Positions 36,898-44,936 are shown, numbered from the stretch's first letter. The stretch: DNA of 61,003 nt from Allorhizobium sonneratiae (GCF_023700755.1 NZ_JAMKOJ010000005.1:274660-335662), one strand, 5' to 3'. The notes: generated by a model not told the origin, from the sequence alone. Numbers and translations: made by a program.

Positions 36898-37312
36898 CCT
36901 CTGATGCAGTTACGATCTGGGGCCACCTTTGCGCCACGGCAGCGACAAAGCCGAACCCGGCCTGGTTATAGACGCGCCCAAGGCTGTCAGGGCCGACAAA
37001 GCCATATTCCATCCGGGCAGCATAGGCAGCCTGAAACCCGAGATAGACGGTTGATCCAAGCTCGGCCCCGGCGATAACCATCTCAATGCCGCTATCTGTG
37101 AACGTCGTTTGCTCCGGCTTTACCGACGGCATGTCGGAGGTCGAAGCCATGAGGGATCGGCGCAGGTTGCCCAGGTCGATGGGCAAGCGGCCACCTTCGT
37201 TCACGGTGATGCGTACCTCGTTGGCGACGGTCTGGGCGGCATCCTGAAAAATGGCCTCGGCGCGGTCCAACTCAGCCCGGCCCCATTCGCTGATCGTGGC
37301 GGCGAAACTCAT
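36857..37312 (-). CDS. HK97 gp10-like head-tail joining/neck protein
   Basis: This 151-residue protein contains 'VANEVRITVNEGGRLPIDLG', 'GNLRRSLMAS' and 'AYAARMEYGFVGPD', the pattern of HK97 gp10-like minor tail or connector proteins, in which the G-x-L-R-x-S segment and the E-Y/F-G region are typical. Its ATG overlaps the preceding stop (TGATG). It lies after the head genes and before the tail terminator, consistent with neck assembly. Confidence 0.75.
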   Translation of the reverse strand: MSFAATISEWGRAELDRAEAIFQDAAQTVANEVRITVNEGGRLPIDLGNLRRSLMASTSDMPSVKPEQTTFTDSGIEMVIAGAELGSTVYLGFQAAYAARMEYGFVGPDSLGRVYNQAGFGFVAAVAQRWPQIVTASEAKIRSRFEGASGQ

Positions 37313-38385
37313 CAGCGCCCTCGCGATCTGGCATAGGCCTCGGCGAAGTTGAACTTGTATTCCACATCGCAACGGCAGCCGATAATCTCGGATGCGCCCG
37401 CGCCCATGCTGGTGTCACCAGGGAAACGCATCAGCGCGCCTGACGGGGACTGAAACGGTGTATCCATCCCTGTCACCTCTTGTGCGTTCAAGATCATGTG
37501 CGTGTGACGAACGCGGCTGTCGCCAGCAGATCGCCATTTGCGGGTGACAAGGCTTGCGTCCCTTCCGGCGATATCAAGCCCCTGCTGATATGCCTCATGC
37601 TTGGCCGCCATAACCGATGTCGTCGTCTCAGTTCGGGCAATCATCTCACCCCGGAGCTTCAGATTCCTGTCACGAAGCCGCATCAGGATTTTATCCAGAT
37701 CAGACGCGCTGACCGGCTTTCCTGCGGCCATGGCGCGCTTCACAGCGCCATCGAGACGCTTGTCCCGGGTTTTCAGATCGAGATACTTTGCCATCAGCTT
37801 CGGATCACCGGATAGCAGGTTGATCCTGTTTCTGGCGATCAGGTCGGCTTGAGGCTCAGAAAGGCCGATGATGCCGCCTTCGCGCTGTTGCGTCACCGGC
37901 GAGGTCTTGCCCACCAGATCAAGCGCGATGGCCCTCGGCCCCTGCCCTTGTGCGTATCCCGCGACAATCGCCTGGCGCGCCGCCTGCTTCGTCCCTTCCG
38001 TCACATTCGTGATGAGATCAGAGGACAATGCCCTGATGTTCGCCTCGGCGCGCTGATTGCCGACGTCCCATCGAAACACCACCCTGCCCCCGAGCGGATC
38101 AGCAAGCCGGGGGATATTCTCAACGACCAAAGCGCCGCCCTGATTGAATGCCTGTCGCAGCGCCTCGGTCAGCGGACGAAAGGCCGATGCATCAATGTGC
38201 AGTGCGGCGATAGCTCCCTCAATGTCGCGCCGCTCAAGGCGTTCAACGACCTCCCGCAAAACGATCTCGGATTTCACATCGCCAATCGCTTTGAGAAATG
38301 CCCGCTCCATGTCTGGGACAAGCTTCTCGACCAGATCAAGAAGCTGCTGGCGTAGACTGGCCAATCTCGACCTCTTCCGTTTCAC
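37312..38385 (-). CDS. Phage minor head/head morphogenesis protein (Mu gpF/SPP1 gp7-like)
   Basis: This protein of up to 357 residues is helical in the N-terminal two thirds, then shows the minor-head signature: 'ARTETTTSVMAAK', 'WRSAGDSRVRHTHMILN', 'PSGALMRFPGDTSMGA' and 'IIGCRCDVEY'. Such proteins are internal head components needed for morphogenesis. The start is ambiguous: GTG at 38385 has no good ribosome site, while TTG at 38364 follows AAGAGGT with six-base spacing and overlaps the upstream gene less. Unusually, it lies after the connector genes rather than next to the portal. Confidence 0.85.
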   Translation of the reverse strand: MKRKRSRLASLRQQLLDLVEKLVPDMERAFLKAIGDVKSEIVLREVVERLERRDIEGAIAALHIDASAFRPLTEALRQAFNQGGALVVENIPRLADPLGGRVVFRWDVGNQRAEANIRALSSDLITNVTEGTKQAARQAIVAGYAQGQGPRAIALDLVGKTSPVTQQREGGIIGLSEPQADLIARNRINLLSGDPKLMAKYLDLKTRDKRLDGAVKRAMAAGKPVSASDLDKILMRLRDRNLKLRGEMIARTETTTSVMAAKHEAYQQGLDIAGRDASLVTRKWRSAGDSRVRHTHMILNAQEVTGMDTPFQSPSGALMRFPGDTSMGAGASEIIGCRCDVEYKFNFAEAYARSRGR

Positions 38386-38536
38386 TCACGGCTGGGGCTT
38401 CAACCTCAGCCGCTTCATCCGGCATGATCGTTCCCAAGCCGAGGTTTTCAACGGCGTTGGCTTCGATTGACGAAATGTTGGCAAGGATATCGCCGGGTTT
38501 ACGGCCCTTATAAGCCTTGGTGAGAAGCACTTTCAC
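38336..38536 (-). CDS. Small acidic protein, unknown
   Basis: This 66-residue protein has an N-terminal 'MKVLLTKAYKGRKPGDI' (a short beta/KOW-like motif) and an acidic tail ('EVEAPAVSETEEVEIG'). It starts with GTG at 38536 after GAAGGAT and overlaps the preceding stop as GTGA. Similar short capsid-region proteins occur in related phages as head-fibre or linker proteins; no function is assigned. Confidence 0.6.
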   Translation of the reverse strand: MKVLLTKAYKGRKPGDILANISSIEANAVENLGLGTIMPDEAAEVEAPAVSETEEVEIGQSTPAAS

Positions 38537-38898
38537 GCCGCTATCCTTCCCTGAACGATGTGAACAACGTTCGTCACACCGTCATAGCAATTGGGGTCAC
38601 CATTGATGATCCGAAACATCTTCCCGTTTGCGGTGACCAGATCGCCGGGCTGCGGAGTAATGGCGAGGCCCACGCTGCTGATGTAGATCTTCACGTCGCC
38701 CGCCAATATCACCGTGCCGTCAATCTCGCGCGCCTCGTAGGCCATGGGTACCAGGGTAGCCGGATATTCTGTTTCGACGGGATCGCCGCCCTCGACAGGA
38801 TCAGGCGGCGTTAACCGTCTGATGGTCCCTGACTGCCCATATTTGACGAGGAGCCGGTTGGCAGTGGCTTGCATTCGGGCGTAGAGTGCGTTTGTCAA
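38533..38898 (-). CDS. Head-tail connector/stopper-like protein
   Basis: This 121-residue protein has 'QATANRLLVKYGQSGTIRRL', 'GDVKIYISSVGLAITPQPGD' and 'FRIINGDPNCYDGVTNVVHI', fitting small head-closure proteins that follow the adaptor in siphovirus operons. It starts with a rare TTG at 38898 preceded by an excellent GGAGGAG site, so the non-ATG start is well supported. A plus-strand gene begins 49 bases upstream. Confidence 0.68.
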   Translation of the reverse strand: MTNALYARMQATANRLLVKYGQSGTIRRLTPPDPVEGGDPVETEYPATLVPMAYEAREIDGTVILAGDVKIYISSVGLAITPQPGDLVTANGKMFRIINGDPNCYDGVTNVVHIVQGRIAA

Positions 38899-38946
38899 CG
38901 TTCACTCCTCCGTAAATGAACAGATCGGCAACAATTGGAGAGAAAA

Positions 38947-39126
38947 ATGGCTTCAAGTTATCGTGGACTTTATAAGTGCGAACCGAAAAGTGACCGGCCT
39001 ACTCACATTCAAGTTATTGAACTTGGGGGCAATTCATTGTCCTTGACGACTGACGAATATGAAAAGCGCGAGGTCCAACCAAGCTGGAAAACGCTCCCGT
39101 GGCACTCAGATTATAAGTCGAACTAA
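38947..39126 (+). CDS. Small plus-strand gene between late genes (moron-like)
   Basis: This 59-residue ORF ('GLYKCEPKSDRPTHIQVIEL') has a good GGAGAG site four bases before the ATG, lies on the strand opposite to all neighbours, and ends four bases into the convergent connector gene. It lies in an otherwise empty gap, is relatively AT-rich, and has no recognised family. These are the marks of a moron, a gene added between late genes with its own expression signals. Confidence 0.55.
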   Translation: MASSYRGLYKCEPKSDRPTHIQVIELGGNSLSLTTDEYEKREVQPSWKTLPWHSDYKSN

Positions 39127-39620
39127 ACGGCCAGAATTCCAGGCAAACATGGGCGCAAGAAGAGCCAAAGCATTCCCTCGATGATCGACACGACGGGCGT
39201 TGCCAGCCTAACCAGGTCATAAACTGTCGCGCCGGAAGCGATATCCTGATACTCAACCTCCAACTGCCCGACCTGCTCCCGCTTGACAGACTGGCCCGGG
39301 GTAATGACAGGGAGAAGGCTGCCCTGATTGGTCAGTTCAAGGAAAGCAGCTTCATAAGAAGCATTGATGATGGCAGCGGGGATCACATCGGACGGGATAG
39401 CCTCGCCGTAATAGGTTATCGCGCCGGTCCGTGGCCAAGATCTCTCCTGTCCAAAGCCGCCGGTGCGCGTCCCGCTGAATTTCACTTCATACCGATCGAT
39501 CACCAGAGAACCGCGCTGACGGGCAGCGGCAATCTGGGCATCGGTCGTATCCTCCGGAAGGACATAGCCGGCTGCGGTCGCATAAGCAGTGAAGTCGGAA
39601 TTGGTACCGTATCCAGCCAT
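39123..39620 (-). CDS. Head-tail adaptor protein (DnaT-like family)
   Basis: This 165-residue protein has 'AQIAAARQRGSLVIDRYEVK' and 'PRTGAITYYGEAIPSDVIPA' with 'INASYEAAFLEL'. This matches the 'DnaT-like ssDNA-binding' annotated family that serves as head-tail adaptor in tailed phages. The ATG at 39620 follows GGAGAG; an upstream ATG at 39632 is less well placed. It is the first connector gene after the capsid. Confidence 0.75.
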   Translation of the reverse strand: MAGYGTNSDFTAYATAAGYVLPEDTTDAQIAAARQRGSLVIDRYEVKFSGTRTGGFGQERSWPRTGAITYYGEAIPSDVIPAAIINASYEAAFLELTNQGSLLPVITPGQSVKREQVGQLEVEYQDIASGATVYDLVRLATPVVSIIEGMLWLFLRPCLPGILAV

Positions 39621-39670
39621 GTCTCTCTCCAATGAGGTGCAGACCCGGCTATCGCCAGCCGGGCCAGATG

Positions 39671-39949
39671 TCAGGATGCGAGTTTCGCGTCGATCAGCTC
39701 CTTGAGCTTTTCGGTCGTGATGTTGCGGGCATATTCGATGCCAAGCTCATTAGCCTGCTTCTTCAGGTCTTCCCGGTCCAGGTCGCTGTCACTGGCATCA
39801 TCCTCGATCAGCAGGAATGCCAATCGCTGAGCCTGCTTAAGTCCCTCTTCTGTGAAGCTGATATCGTCGGTCTGGCCCGGTTTGAGATATTTGATGCCAT
39901 GCAGAGTATGAACGCCCTGCATGGCCTTGCTGTTGTTTGTCACCTTCAT
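39671..39949 (-). CDS. Small HeH/LEM-like protein next to the capsid gene
   Basis: This 92-residue protein has an N-terminal beta region ('KVTNNSKAMQGVHTLHGI', 'YLKPGQTDDI') and a C-terminal helix-extended-loop-helix motif ('DREDLKKQANELGIEYARNI', 'TEKLKELIDAKL'), similar to HeH/LEM or SAP folds that bind nucleic acid. Comparable small proteins follow the major capsid gene in many phages. The ATG follows AGGAG. Function is unknown. Confidence 0.65.
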   Translation of the reverse strand: MKVTNNSKAMQGVHTLHGIKYLKPGQTDDISFTEEGLKQAQRLAFLLIEDDASDSDLDREDLKKQANELGIEYARNITTEKLKELIDAKLAS

Positions 39950-39961
39950 AGGAAGCTCCTA

Positions 39962-40936
39962 TCAGGCCGGCGGAGCGGTGATCTCGTCGCCGTATGCCGC
40001 CGCGCCTGGCAGACGCCATTCGGTGCCACCGGTACGGGCAATAATCCCGGTTTCGAAGCCCATGATAGACTTCTGACGCGGCTGGAGAACCCGGCGCGGC
40101 ATCGGGAGATGGAAACGCAGCACCTCCGGGTCACGACGATAGACAACCATACGACCACCGCCATCCTGAGAGGCGGTCGCCAGTTCGCGCAGCGGCTGGA
40201 TGTCAAGAGGCTGGCCGGTTTCCGCCGTATAGACGTTGTTCTTCCGCAGATATTCCAGGACGGTCACAGTCCCATCACCATCAGCCAAGCGCTTGGTGGC
40301 GATCAGACGGAAGGCATCCGGCGGAAGGCGCAGGCTGTCGATCCACTCGACTTCCAGCGTGTTCCGGCGAACAGCAGAGATCAGATCGTTGACGTCGCGA
40401 ACGATCTGATCCTGTGTCTTCGTCGACCAGTATGTGGATGAGCCGGTGCCATCGGCGGCAACGTCCACGCGGGAGACGTTCGGATCGTTGGCAAAGCCGG
40501 TCCAGTTCTTTTCTGTGCTTCCGATGATGGCGATGGAGTTGAGCAGGCGCTCAACCTTGTCGGCAGCAGACATGGCCTTGGTGCCGTTCAGGTCGATATT
40601 ATAGAGCGCCGCCTGATTGACTTCTTCAAGGTTCCATTCCCAGCCGGAGCCGAGCATGGCGAAGTCATGGCTGGCCATATCCTTCGTCGCCTGGTTGAAC
40701 GGCATGTCGGTACCGGCCCCGGAAAGGAACTTTGCCTCGCCCGTCGTGTCGACGGTAAAGAAGGTCGTTCCGATGGCCCATTCGTTGCCTTCGGTCACCA
40801 CCGGCACGTGGGCACCGTAATTGAAGGTGGGATAGCGCCGCTGGTAGATGCGGGTTTCGATGTTTCGGCCCTGCGCGATCACGAAGGGCATTGCGGCCTG
40901 TGCATCGGCAAAGGCCTGACGAACGATGGTGTTCAT
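39962..40936 (-). CDS. Major capsid protein (DUF2184, HK97-fold type)
   Basis: This 324-residue protein matches the DUF2184 encapsulating proteins. It shows 'VPVVTEGNEWAIGTTFF', 'NIDLNGTKAMSAADKVERLL' and a C-terminal 'EWRLPGAAAYGDEITAPPA'. The ATG follows AAAGGA. It follows the protease/scaffold and cement genes, the normal order for an HK97-fold capsid operon. There is no obvious N-terminal delta domain, which agrees with a separate scaffold. Confidence 0.85.
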   Translation of the reverse strand: MNTIVRQAFADAQAAMPFVIAQGRNIETRIYQRRYPTFNYGAHVPVVTEGNEWAIGTTFFTVDTTGEAKFLSGAGTDMPFNQATKDMASHDFAMLGSGWEWNLEEVNQAALYNIDLNGTKAMSAADKVERLLNSIAIIGSTEKNWTGFANDPNVSRVDVAADGTGSSTYWSTKTQDQIVRDVNDLISAVRRNTLEVEWIDSLRLPPDAFRLIATKRLADGDGTVTVLEYLRKNNVYTAETGQPLDIQPLRELATASQDGGGRMVVYRRDPEVLRFHLPMPRRVLQPRQKSIMGFETGIIARTGGTEWRLPGAAAYGDEITAPPA

Positions 40937-40956
40937 TGTCGGATGTCCTTTCGCGA

Positions 40957-41700
40957 TTAGCGGAGCTTGAGCGAGATCTCGACGATGTCGCCGTTCGCGC
41001 CGGTGGTATCGAACTCCGCATTCGGGATGCGGATGTGCGTGGTCGTTTTGGTGTACCGCTTGGTTGCCGGGTTCCAGTACACATCATCGCCATCGGCAAC
41101 GCTCTCACCGGCCACGACATACATCTGCCCCATGGTCATGAAGGCACCGGTGAAATACTGCGGATAAGCGTCCGGAAGGCTGGCGCTGGCCGGGACGGCG
41201 GGATTGAGGACGGCCAGGCCGACGAAATCTCCATTGGCCGTCAGGCTCACGGTGATATTGAATGAATCCCCGGCGACGAAATCGGTCGCGCCATCGGCGA
41301 GCGTGAACGCCAGACCGCCAGCAGAGAAGGCAGTGCCGACCGTACCGTTGTCGACAAAGACACCATCAGGGTCGGTGACCTCAAAGGTTCCGGCATTGGC
41401 GGCAGGTTCGATGATCAGGAGCGTATAGATGCCCTGCTTGGCCCCGGCCGAGACCGTGACAGCGCCCATGACGCCATCACCAGTATTGCCGGTTCCGGCT
41501 GCACTGGTGGCAGTACCGGCGAACGTTCCGCCAGCCACAACGCCATGATCGCCAGAGCCGCGGAATGCGGGCTGGCCGAACTCGATACCGGCAGCCGATT
41601 CGACGGTGCGGGAAATCTTGTTGCACTTTTCCTCGTTGGCGATCTGCCCCGGCAGGCCCTTCGGAGGATTGGCGGAATAGGTGGTCTGATATGTAGCCAT
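40957..41700 (-). CDS. Capsid cement/decoration protein with inserted beta domain
   Basis: This 247-residue protein has an outer part ('TTYSANPPKGLPGQIAN' and 'PQYFTGAFMTMGQMYVVA') resembling DUF2190-like structural cement proteins. It is split by a Gly/Ala/Thr-rich beta domain at about 65-153 ('GIYTLLIIEPAANAGTFEVT', 'DFVAGDSFNITVSL'), a module frequently inserted in phage head decoration proteins. It has a very strong AAGGAGG site, which fits a protein needed in high copy, and lies between scaffold and capsid genes. Confidence 0.75.
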   Translation of the reverse strand: MATYQTTYSANPPKGLPGQIANEEKCNKISRTVESAAGIEFGQPAFRGSGDHGVVAGGTFAGTATSAAGTGNTGDGVMGAVTVSAGAKQGIYTLLIIEPAANAGTFEVTDPDGVFVDNGTVGTAFSAGGLAFTLADGATDFVAGDSFNITVSLTANGDFVGLAVLNPAVPASASLPDAYPQYFTGAFMTMGQMYVVAGESVADGDDVYWNPATKRYTKTTTHIRIPNAEFDTTGANGDIVEISLKLR

Positions 41701-41712
41701 CAGAGTGCCTCC

Positions 41713-42264
41713 TTATGCTGCGGTGGACTTGCCGGCCTTGAGATCGGCAACCATCTGCGCATAGGCATCGGTTACCAGCTTATCAGCGTCGGCGGTGGGC
41801 TGGACGCCATCGGCAAGCGCCTTGGCGAGCGGATCGGCCGTCTTTTTCACGTCCTCGACGAGGAGATCGAAACGGGCATCGATATAGGCGGATGTCTTGC
41901 CAGCGATGGCGGCATCGCCGACCTTGGCGACGACGACAGCCTTGCGGATATCGGCGTCGGACAGGCCTTCGATCTTCACGTCCTTGGCGATAGCCTTCGC
42001 CACGGTGATCAAGTCGGCGCGCGCCTGCACGCGCTTGTCGAGATCGCCATCGGACAGCACTTTGGCCTTCAATGCATCAATCTCGGCGTCCTTCTTGGCA
42101 AGGTCAGCATCCTTGGCCGCAATGGCCACCTGATGAGCCTTTTCCGCGTCGGCGAACTTGGTGTTGGCGTCGGCAAGCCGCGTCTGCAGCGTACCAATCA
42201 CCGTGGCGCCCTGGTCGGTTACTTCAACCGGGATGCCATCGACGGTAACCGTCTTCAGGGTCAT
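41713..42264 (-). CDS. Probable nested scaffold product from an internal start
   Basis: Met195 of the protease-scaffold gene (ATG at 42264) is preceded by AAAAGGATAA at ideal spacing. Translation from it would give a 183-residue protein containing only the scaffold coiled coil. Lambda makes its scaffold Nu3 inside the protease gene C in this way; here the extra start is inferred from the ribosome site and the domain boundary. Confidence 0.5.
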   Translation of the reverse strand: MTLKTVTVDGIPVEVTDQGATVIGTLQTRLADANTKFADAEKAHQVAIAAKDADLAKKDAEIDALKAKVLSDGDLDKRVQARADLITVAKAIAKDVKIEGLSDADIRKAVVVAKVGDAAIAGKTSAYIDARFDLLVEDVKKTADPLAKALADGVQPTADADKLVTDAYAQMVADLKAGKSTAA

Positions 42265-42846
42265 GATCTTATCCTTTTGAGGGTTGTGATCAGGGGTGAA
42301 AGGGCTGGCGCCCCATGCCGCCGCATCACCGATGCGGACGTTTGAACCCGCTCGCCCGCGCTGCACGACGGCAACGTGGTTGATACGGATGTTTCTTTGA
42401 ACTGCGTCGTAGGCCTCGCCCGTGGGCGTCTGGCCCGGCGTGAAATCCAAATCACAGGTGTATCCAGCGGACAGTTCCTGTTTGCCCGCCTCAATGTCCC
42501 TGATGGCGGCTTCATCGCTCACCATAAGGGGGACGCGGATAAAGATGCCTTCGCCTGCGATTTCGTCGCCGGTCTGCCCGACGGCGAACTTCTTCCAATT
42601 GTCAGAAGTGACCATCTCAGGCGGATGATCATTCGTCACCGGGCGATGGGCGGCGCTCTTCAGCGTGTCCTTGGCGAAGACTTCGGAGCTGGGGCGATAC
42701 ACCCGCACCGTGCTCATGTCAGGCTTGCCGACCTCAGAACCGAGGTAGGTCTGGATGCCAGTGCGGGCGATCCGTGCGTCAGCGACAAGATAGCCGTCAT
42801 CACGCCGACGCGTTCCCGCGACGGTTACAGCGTCGGTGAAATTCAT
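41713..42846 (-). CDS. Prohead protease fused to scaffold (DUF2213)
   Basis: This 377-residue protein has an N-terminal DUF2213 domain (1-180) with 'SAAHRPVTNDHPPEMV' (candidate catalytic His67) and 'GKQELSAGYTCDL' (candidate nucleophile Ser126), an S78-like prohead protease arrangement. The C-terminal 200 residues are a Lys/Asp/Ala-rich coiled coil ('DADLAKKDAEIDALKAK') typical of scaffolding. The ATG follows AGGA. Between the domains is an in-frame ATG with its own ribosome site, listed separately. Confidence 0.82.
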   Translation of the reverse strand: MNFTDAVTVAGTRRRDDGYLVADARIARTGIQTYLGSEVGKPDMSTVRVYRPSSEVFAKDTLKSAAHRPVTNDHPPEMVTSDNWKKFAVGQTGDEIAGEGIFIRVPLMVSDEAAIRDIEAGKQELSAGYTCDLDFTPGQTPTGEAYDAVQRNIRINHVAVVQRGRAGSNVRIGDAAAWGASPFTPDHNPQKDKIMTLKTVTVDGIPVEVTDQGATVIGTLQTRLADANTKFADAEKAHQVAIAAKDADLAKKDAEIDALKAKVLSDGDLDKRVQARADLITVAKAIAKDVKIEGLSDADIRKAVVVAKVGDAAIAGKTSAYIDARFDLLVEDVKKTADPLAKALADGVQPTADADKLVTDAYAQMVADLKAGKSTAA

Positions 42847-42890
42847 GGTATGTCCTATTCAGCCAGCTATAGATTTAGAAAGGGAACAGC

Positions 42891-43064
42891 ATGGAAGACG
42901 AACAATTTCAGAAGATTGCGATTAGCCTAGCCAAGATAGAAGTTTATCTTAAGTGGATATTCAACCTAGTACTTTTCATATTCGTCATAAATGTTATTGG
43001 CCCAACCATCACGCCGACAATGAAGTCACTGGGCATCTACAATATCCTTCATCTTCCCGAATAA
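42891..43064 (+). CDS. 57-residue single-pass membrane protein (moron-like)
   Basis: The frame starts at an ATG six bases after AAAGGG and encodes a charged N-terminus ('MEDEQFQKIAISLAKIEV'), one hydrophobic helix ('WIFNLVLFIFVINVIG') and a short tail ('YNILHLPE'). It stops one base before the portal stop on the other strand and fits exactly between two minus-strand late genes. AT content is clearly higher than its neighbours. The layout suggests a moron; small membrane proteins of this type can act in superinfection exclusion, but nothing here proves that. Confidence 0.62.
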   Translation: MEDEQFQKIAISLAKIEVYLKWIFNLVLFIFVINVIGPTITPTMKSLGIYNILHLPE

Positions 43065-43065
43065 A

Positions 43066-44928
43066 TCACCGCTCGATCATTCCCGCCGCCCAATCCTGCT
43101 TGACCTCTGCGAAGATCTCGGGGCCAAACTCGATTGCACCACGATACGGCTCGACCTTGTCAATATCGACATCGCCGGGCTGGTAGGCGAATGTGATGTG
43201 AGGCGAATACTGCGGATAGGTCGGCTCTGCACCGATGCGTTTCAGCTCCTCATGGCGCCAAGACAGCGCAGCGGAAGCGAATTCGATCACGATCGCTCCG
43301 CCGCCGAACAGAGACACAACACGCGGGCCACCTGGTGGGATTGTCAACGTGCCATCAACGTTCCATGTGTCTTGCCCAGCCTGCATCCAGTCGATGGCCG
43401 CCGGCGAATACATGATGGTCACATGCAGATCATCGGCAGGCAATGTCGTCGCAAAGCCCTGTCCCTTCGCCCATGCGATGATATCGGCAGCATTGGTCAC
43501 GCTGCGGCTGACATAGAGCGACCGTGGAGCGGCGTCATTCGTCTTCTGGTCCTGATTACCGGAATTCCCGGTTTGTAGTGCCTGTTGGGCTGCGGCGGCG
43601 ATCTCTTCTTCGCTCGGCTCATTTTCAGCCAGAGACCCGTATTCCTCAATCGCGGCTTCCAGACCGGGCAGTGACCCATCCTCGACGAAGGCATTGACCA
43701 GAGCGTCTGACAGCGCAACGCGCGGGATGATCTCCTGACCGCTGGCTGACCCGACGAGTGTCCGGGCCGCATCGGACTTTGTCTTGAATATATCGGCCTT
43801 GTCCTTCTCGCTCATCTGCTCAAGCGGCGCCCATGCGTCATAAATGCTTGGATCGCGGCCACCGGTCGCCGATCGGATGATGCACTCATCCAGGCGGCGC
43901 ATGGCGGGCGACATTTCCAGCTCCTGCATGGACTGGATGCGATCATGATAATTTTTCATGTCGCTTTCGCCCGTGGCATTCATACCGGCGGGCGACTGAC
44001 CCAAAAGGCGGGTCACCGGAATATCGGCAGCGCCTGACACGATCTGCATGAATCCCATAAGAATGTCGGTCAAGCCACCGAGTTGAGCGGACTTGCTCTC
44101 ATACTCCTCCTCGGCATCGAGGATAAGCGTGCCGTTGATCCCCTTGACCCGGTTCGCGAGCGAATACCGGCGCAGAACCGCATCTTCATAGGCTTGGTTG
44201 CCGATGTTTGCCGAAAAGTTCGGAACCTTGATGATGTCAATCTTCGCCTCGAAGATCATGGAGGCGATATTCCCGGCCGTCGCATCAGCGTTCTTGATGG
44301 CATCAAGCGTGGATGTGAGCACGCTTTCACCCCATCCATTTGCAAAGCCGACTTCAAATTCCTCATCTGGCAGCATGGCACCATTCAGAATGACCAGGCG
44401 AGAAGGGTGCACCCGGACCTGCTGGCCGCCCGCGACATTGACTGTGTAATAGCCTGGCTTGCCGTACCATTCGGAAGCAACGTCACGTTCGATCTCGCCC
44501 GCTGCGAGGTGACGGCGCGTCAAGACCGTCAGATAGCGGAGCCCCTGCTTGCCCATCCTTTCCGGTTCAAGAGGGAGTGACGGGTCGACATCTCCATTGC
44601 CGATCAGAAGCGCGGCGCCACCGAACAGGCGCGCCTTTTTATAAGCTTCCAGCACCTTGCCCTTGACGTTCAGCCGCTTCTCTTCAGCTTCGATGGCCTC
44701 GATCTGCGCATCATCAGCCTGCCAGTTCCGCCACTTGCGGCATGCATCCAGCGCCGGGATATCAACGATCTTGCGCGGCAGCCACGATCCGCGATAGGCA
44801 GCGACAATCTGATCATCCGTCAGGACGGGATTGGTATAGAACGTGGTTGCCGCCTTATCCCGATCGGTACCCATTCGGGAAACCAAGCTCGTCAAGCTGT
44901 CACGCATGAGCGTTATGACGTTTCCCAT
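43066..44928 (-). CDS. Portal protein with C-terminal Acb1-like 2H phosphoesterase domain
   Basis: Residues 1-440 of this 620-residue protein are a DUF1073-type phage portal ('LPRKIVDIPALDACRKWRNW', 'KVPNFSANIGNQAYEDA', 'PVTRLLGQSPAGMNATGESD'), the dodecameric DNA channel of the head. After an Ala/Gln/Asn-rich linker (about 445-475), residues 480-620 contain two HxT motifs, HVT at 502-504 and HIT at 577-579, in beta-strand settings ('DDLHVTIMYSP', 'YSPHITFAYQPGD'). This is the signature of 2H phosphoesterases and resembles Acb1, which destroys cyclic-nucleotide signals of CBASS. The ATG follows GAGGG. The portal call is firm; anti-CBASS activity is inferred. Confidence 0.87.
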   Translation of the reverse strand: MGNVITLMRDSLTSLVSRMGTDRDKAATTFYTNPVLTDDQIVAAYRGSWLPRKIVDIPALDACRKWRNWQADDAQIEAIEAEEKRLNVKGKVLEAYKKARLFGGAALLIGNGDVDPSLPLEPERMGKQGLRYLTVLTRRHLAAGEIERDVASEWYGKPGYYTVNVAGGQQVRVHPSRLVILNGAMLPDEEFEVGFANGWGESVLTSTLDAIKNADATAGNIASMIFEAKIDIIKVPNFSANIGNQAYEDAVLRRYSLANRVKGINGTLILDAEEEYESKSAQLGGLTDILMGFMQIVSGAADIPVTRLLGQSPAGMNATGESDMKNYHDRIQSMQELEMSPAMRRLDECIIRSATGGRDPSIYDAWAPLEQMSEKDKADIFKTKSDAARTLVGSASGQEIIPRVALSDALVNAFVEDGSLPGLEAAIEEYGSLAENEPSEEEIAAAAQQALQTGNSGNQDQKTNDAAPRSLYVSRSVTNAADIIAWAKGQGFATTLPADDLHVTIMYSPAAIDWMQAGQDTWNVDGTLTIPPGGPRVVSLFGGGAIVIEFASAALSWRHEELKRIGAEPTYPQYSPHITFAYQPGDVDIDKVEPYRGAIEFGPEIFAEVKQDWAAGMIER

Positions 44929-44936
44929 GAAGACCC

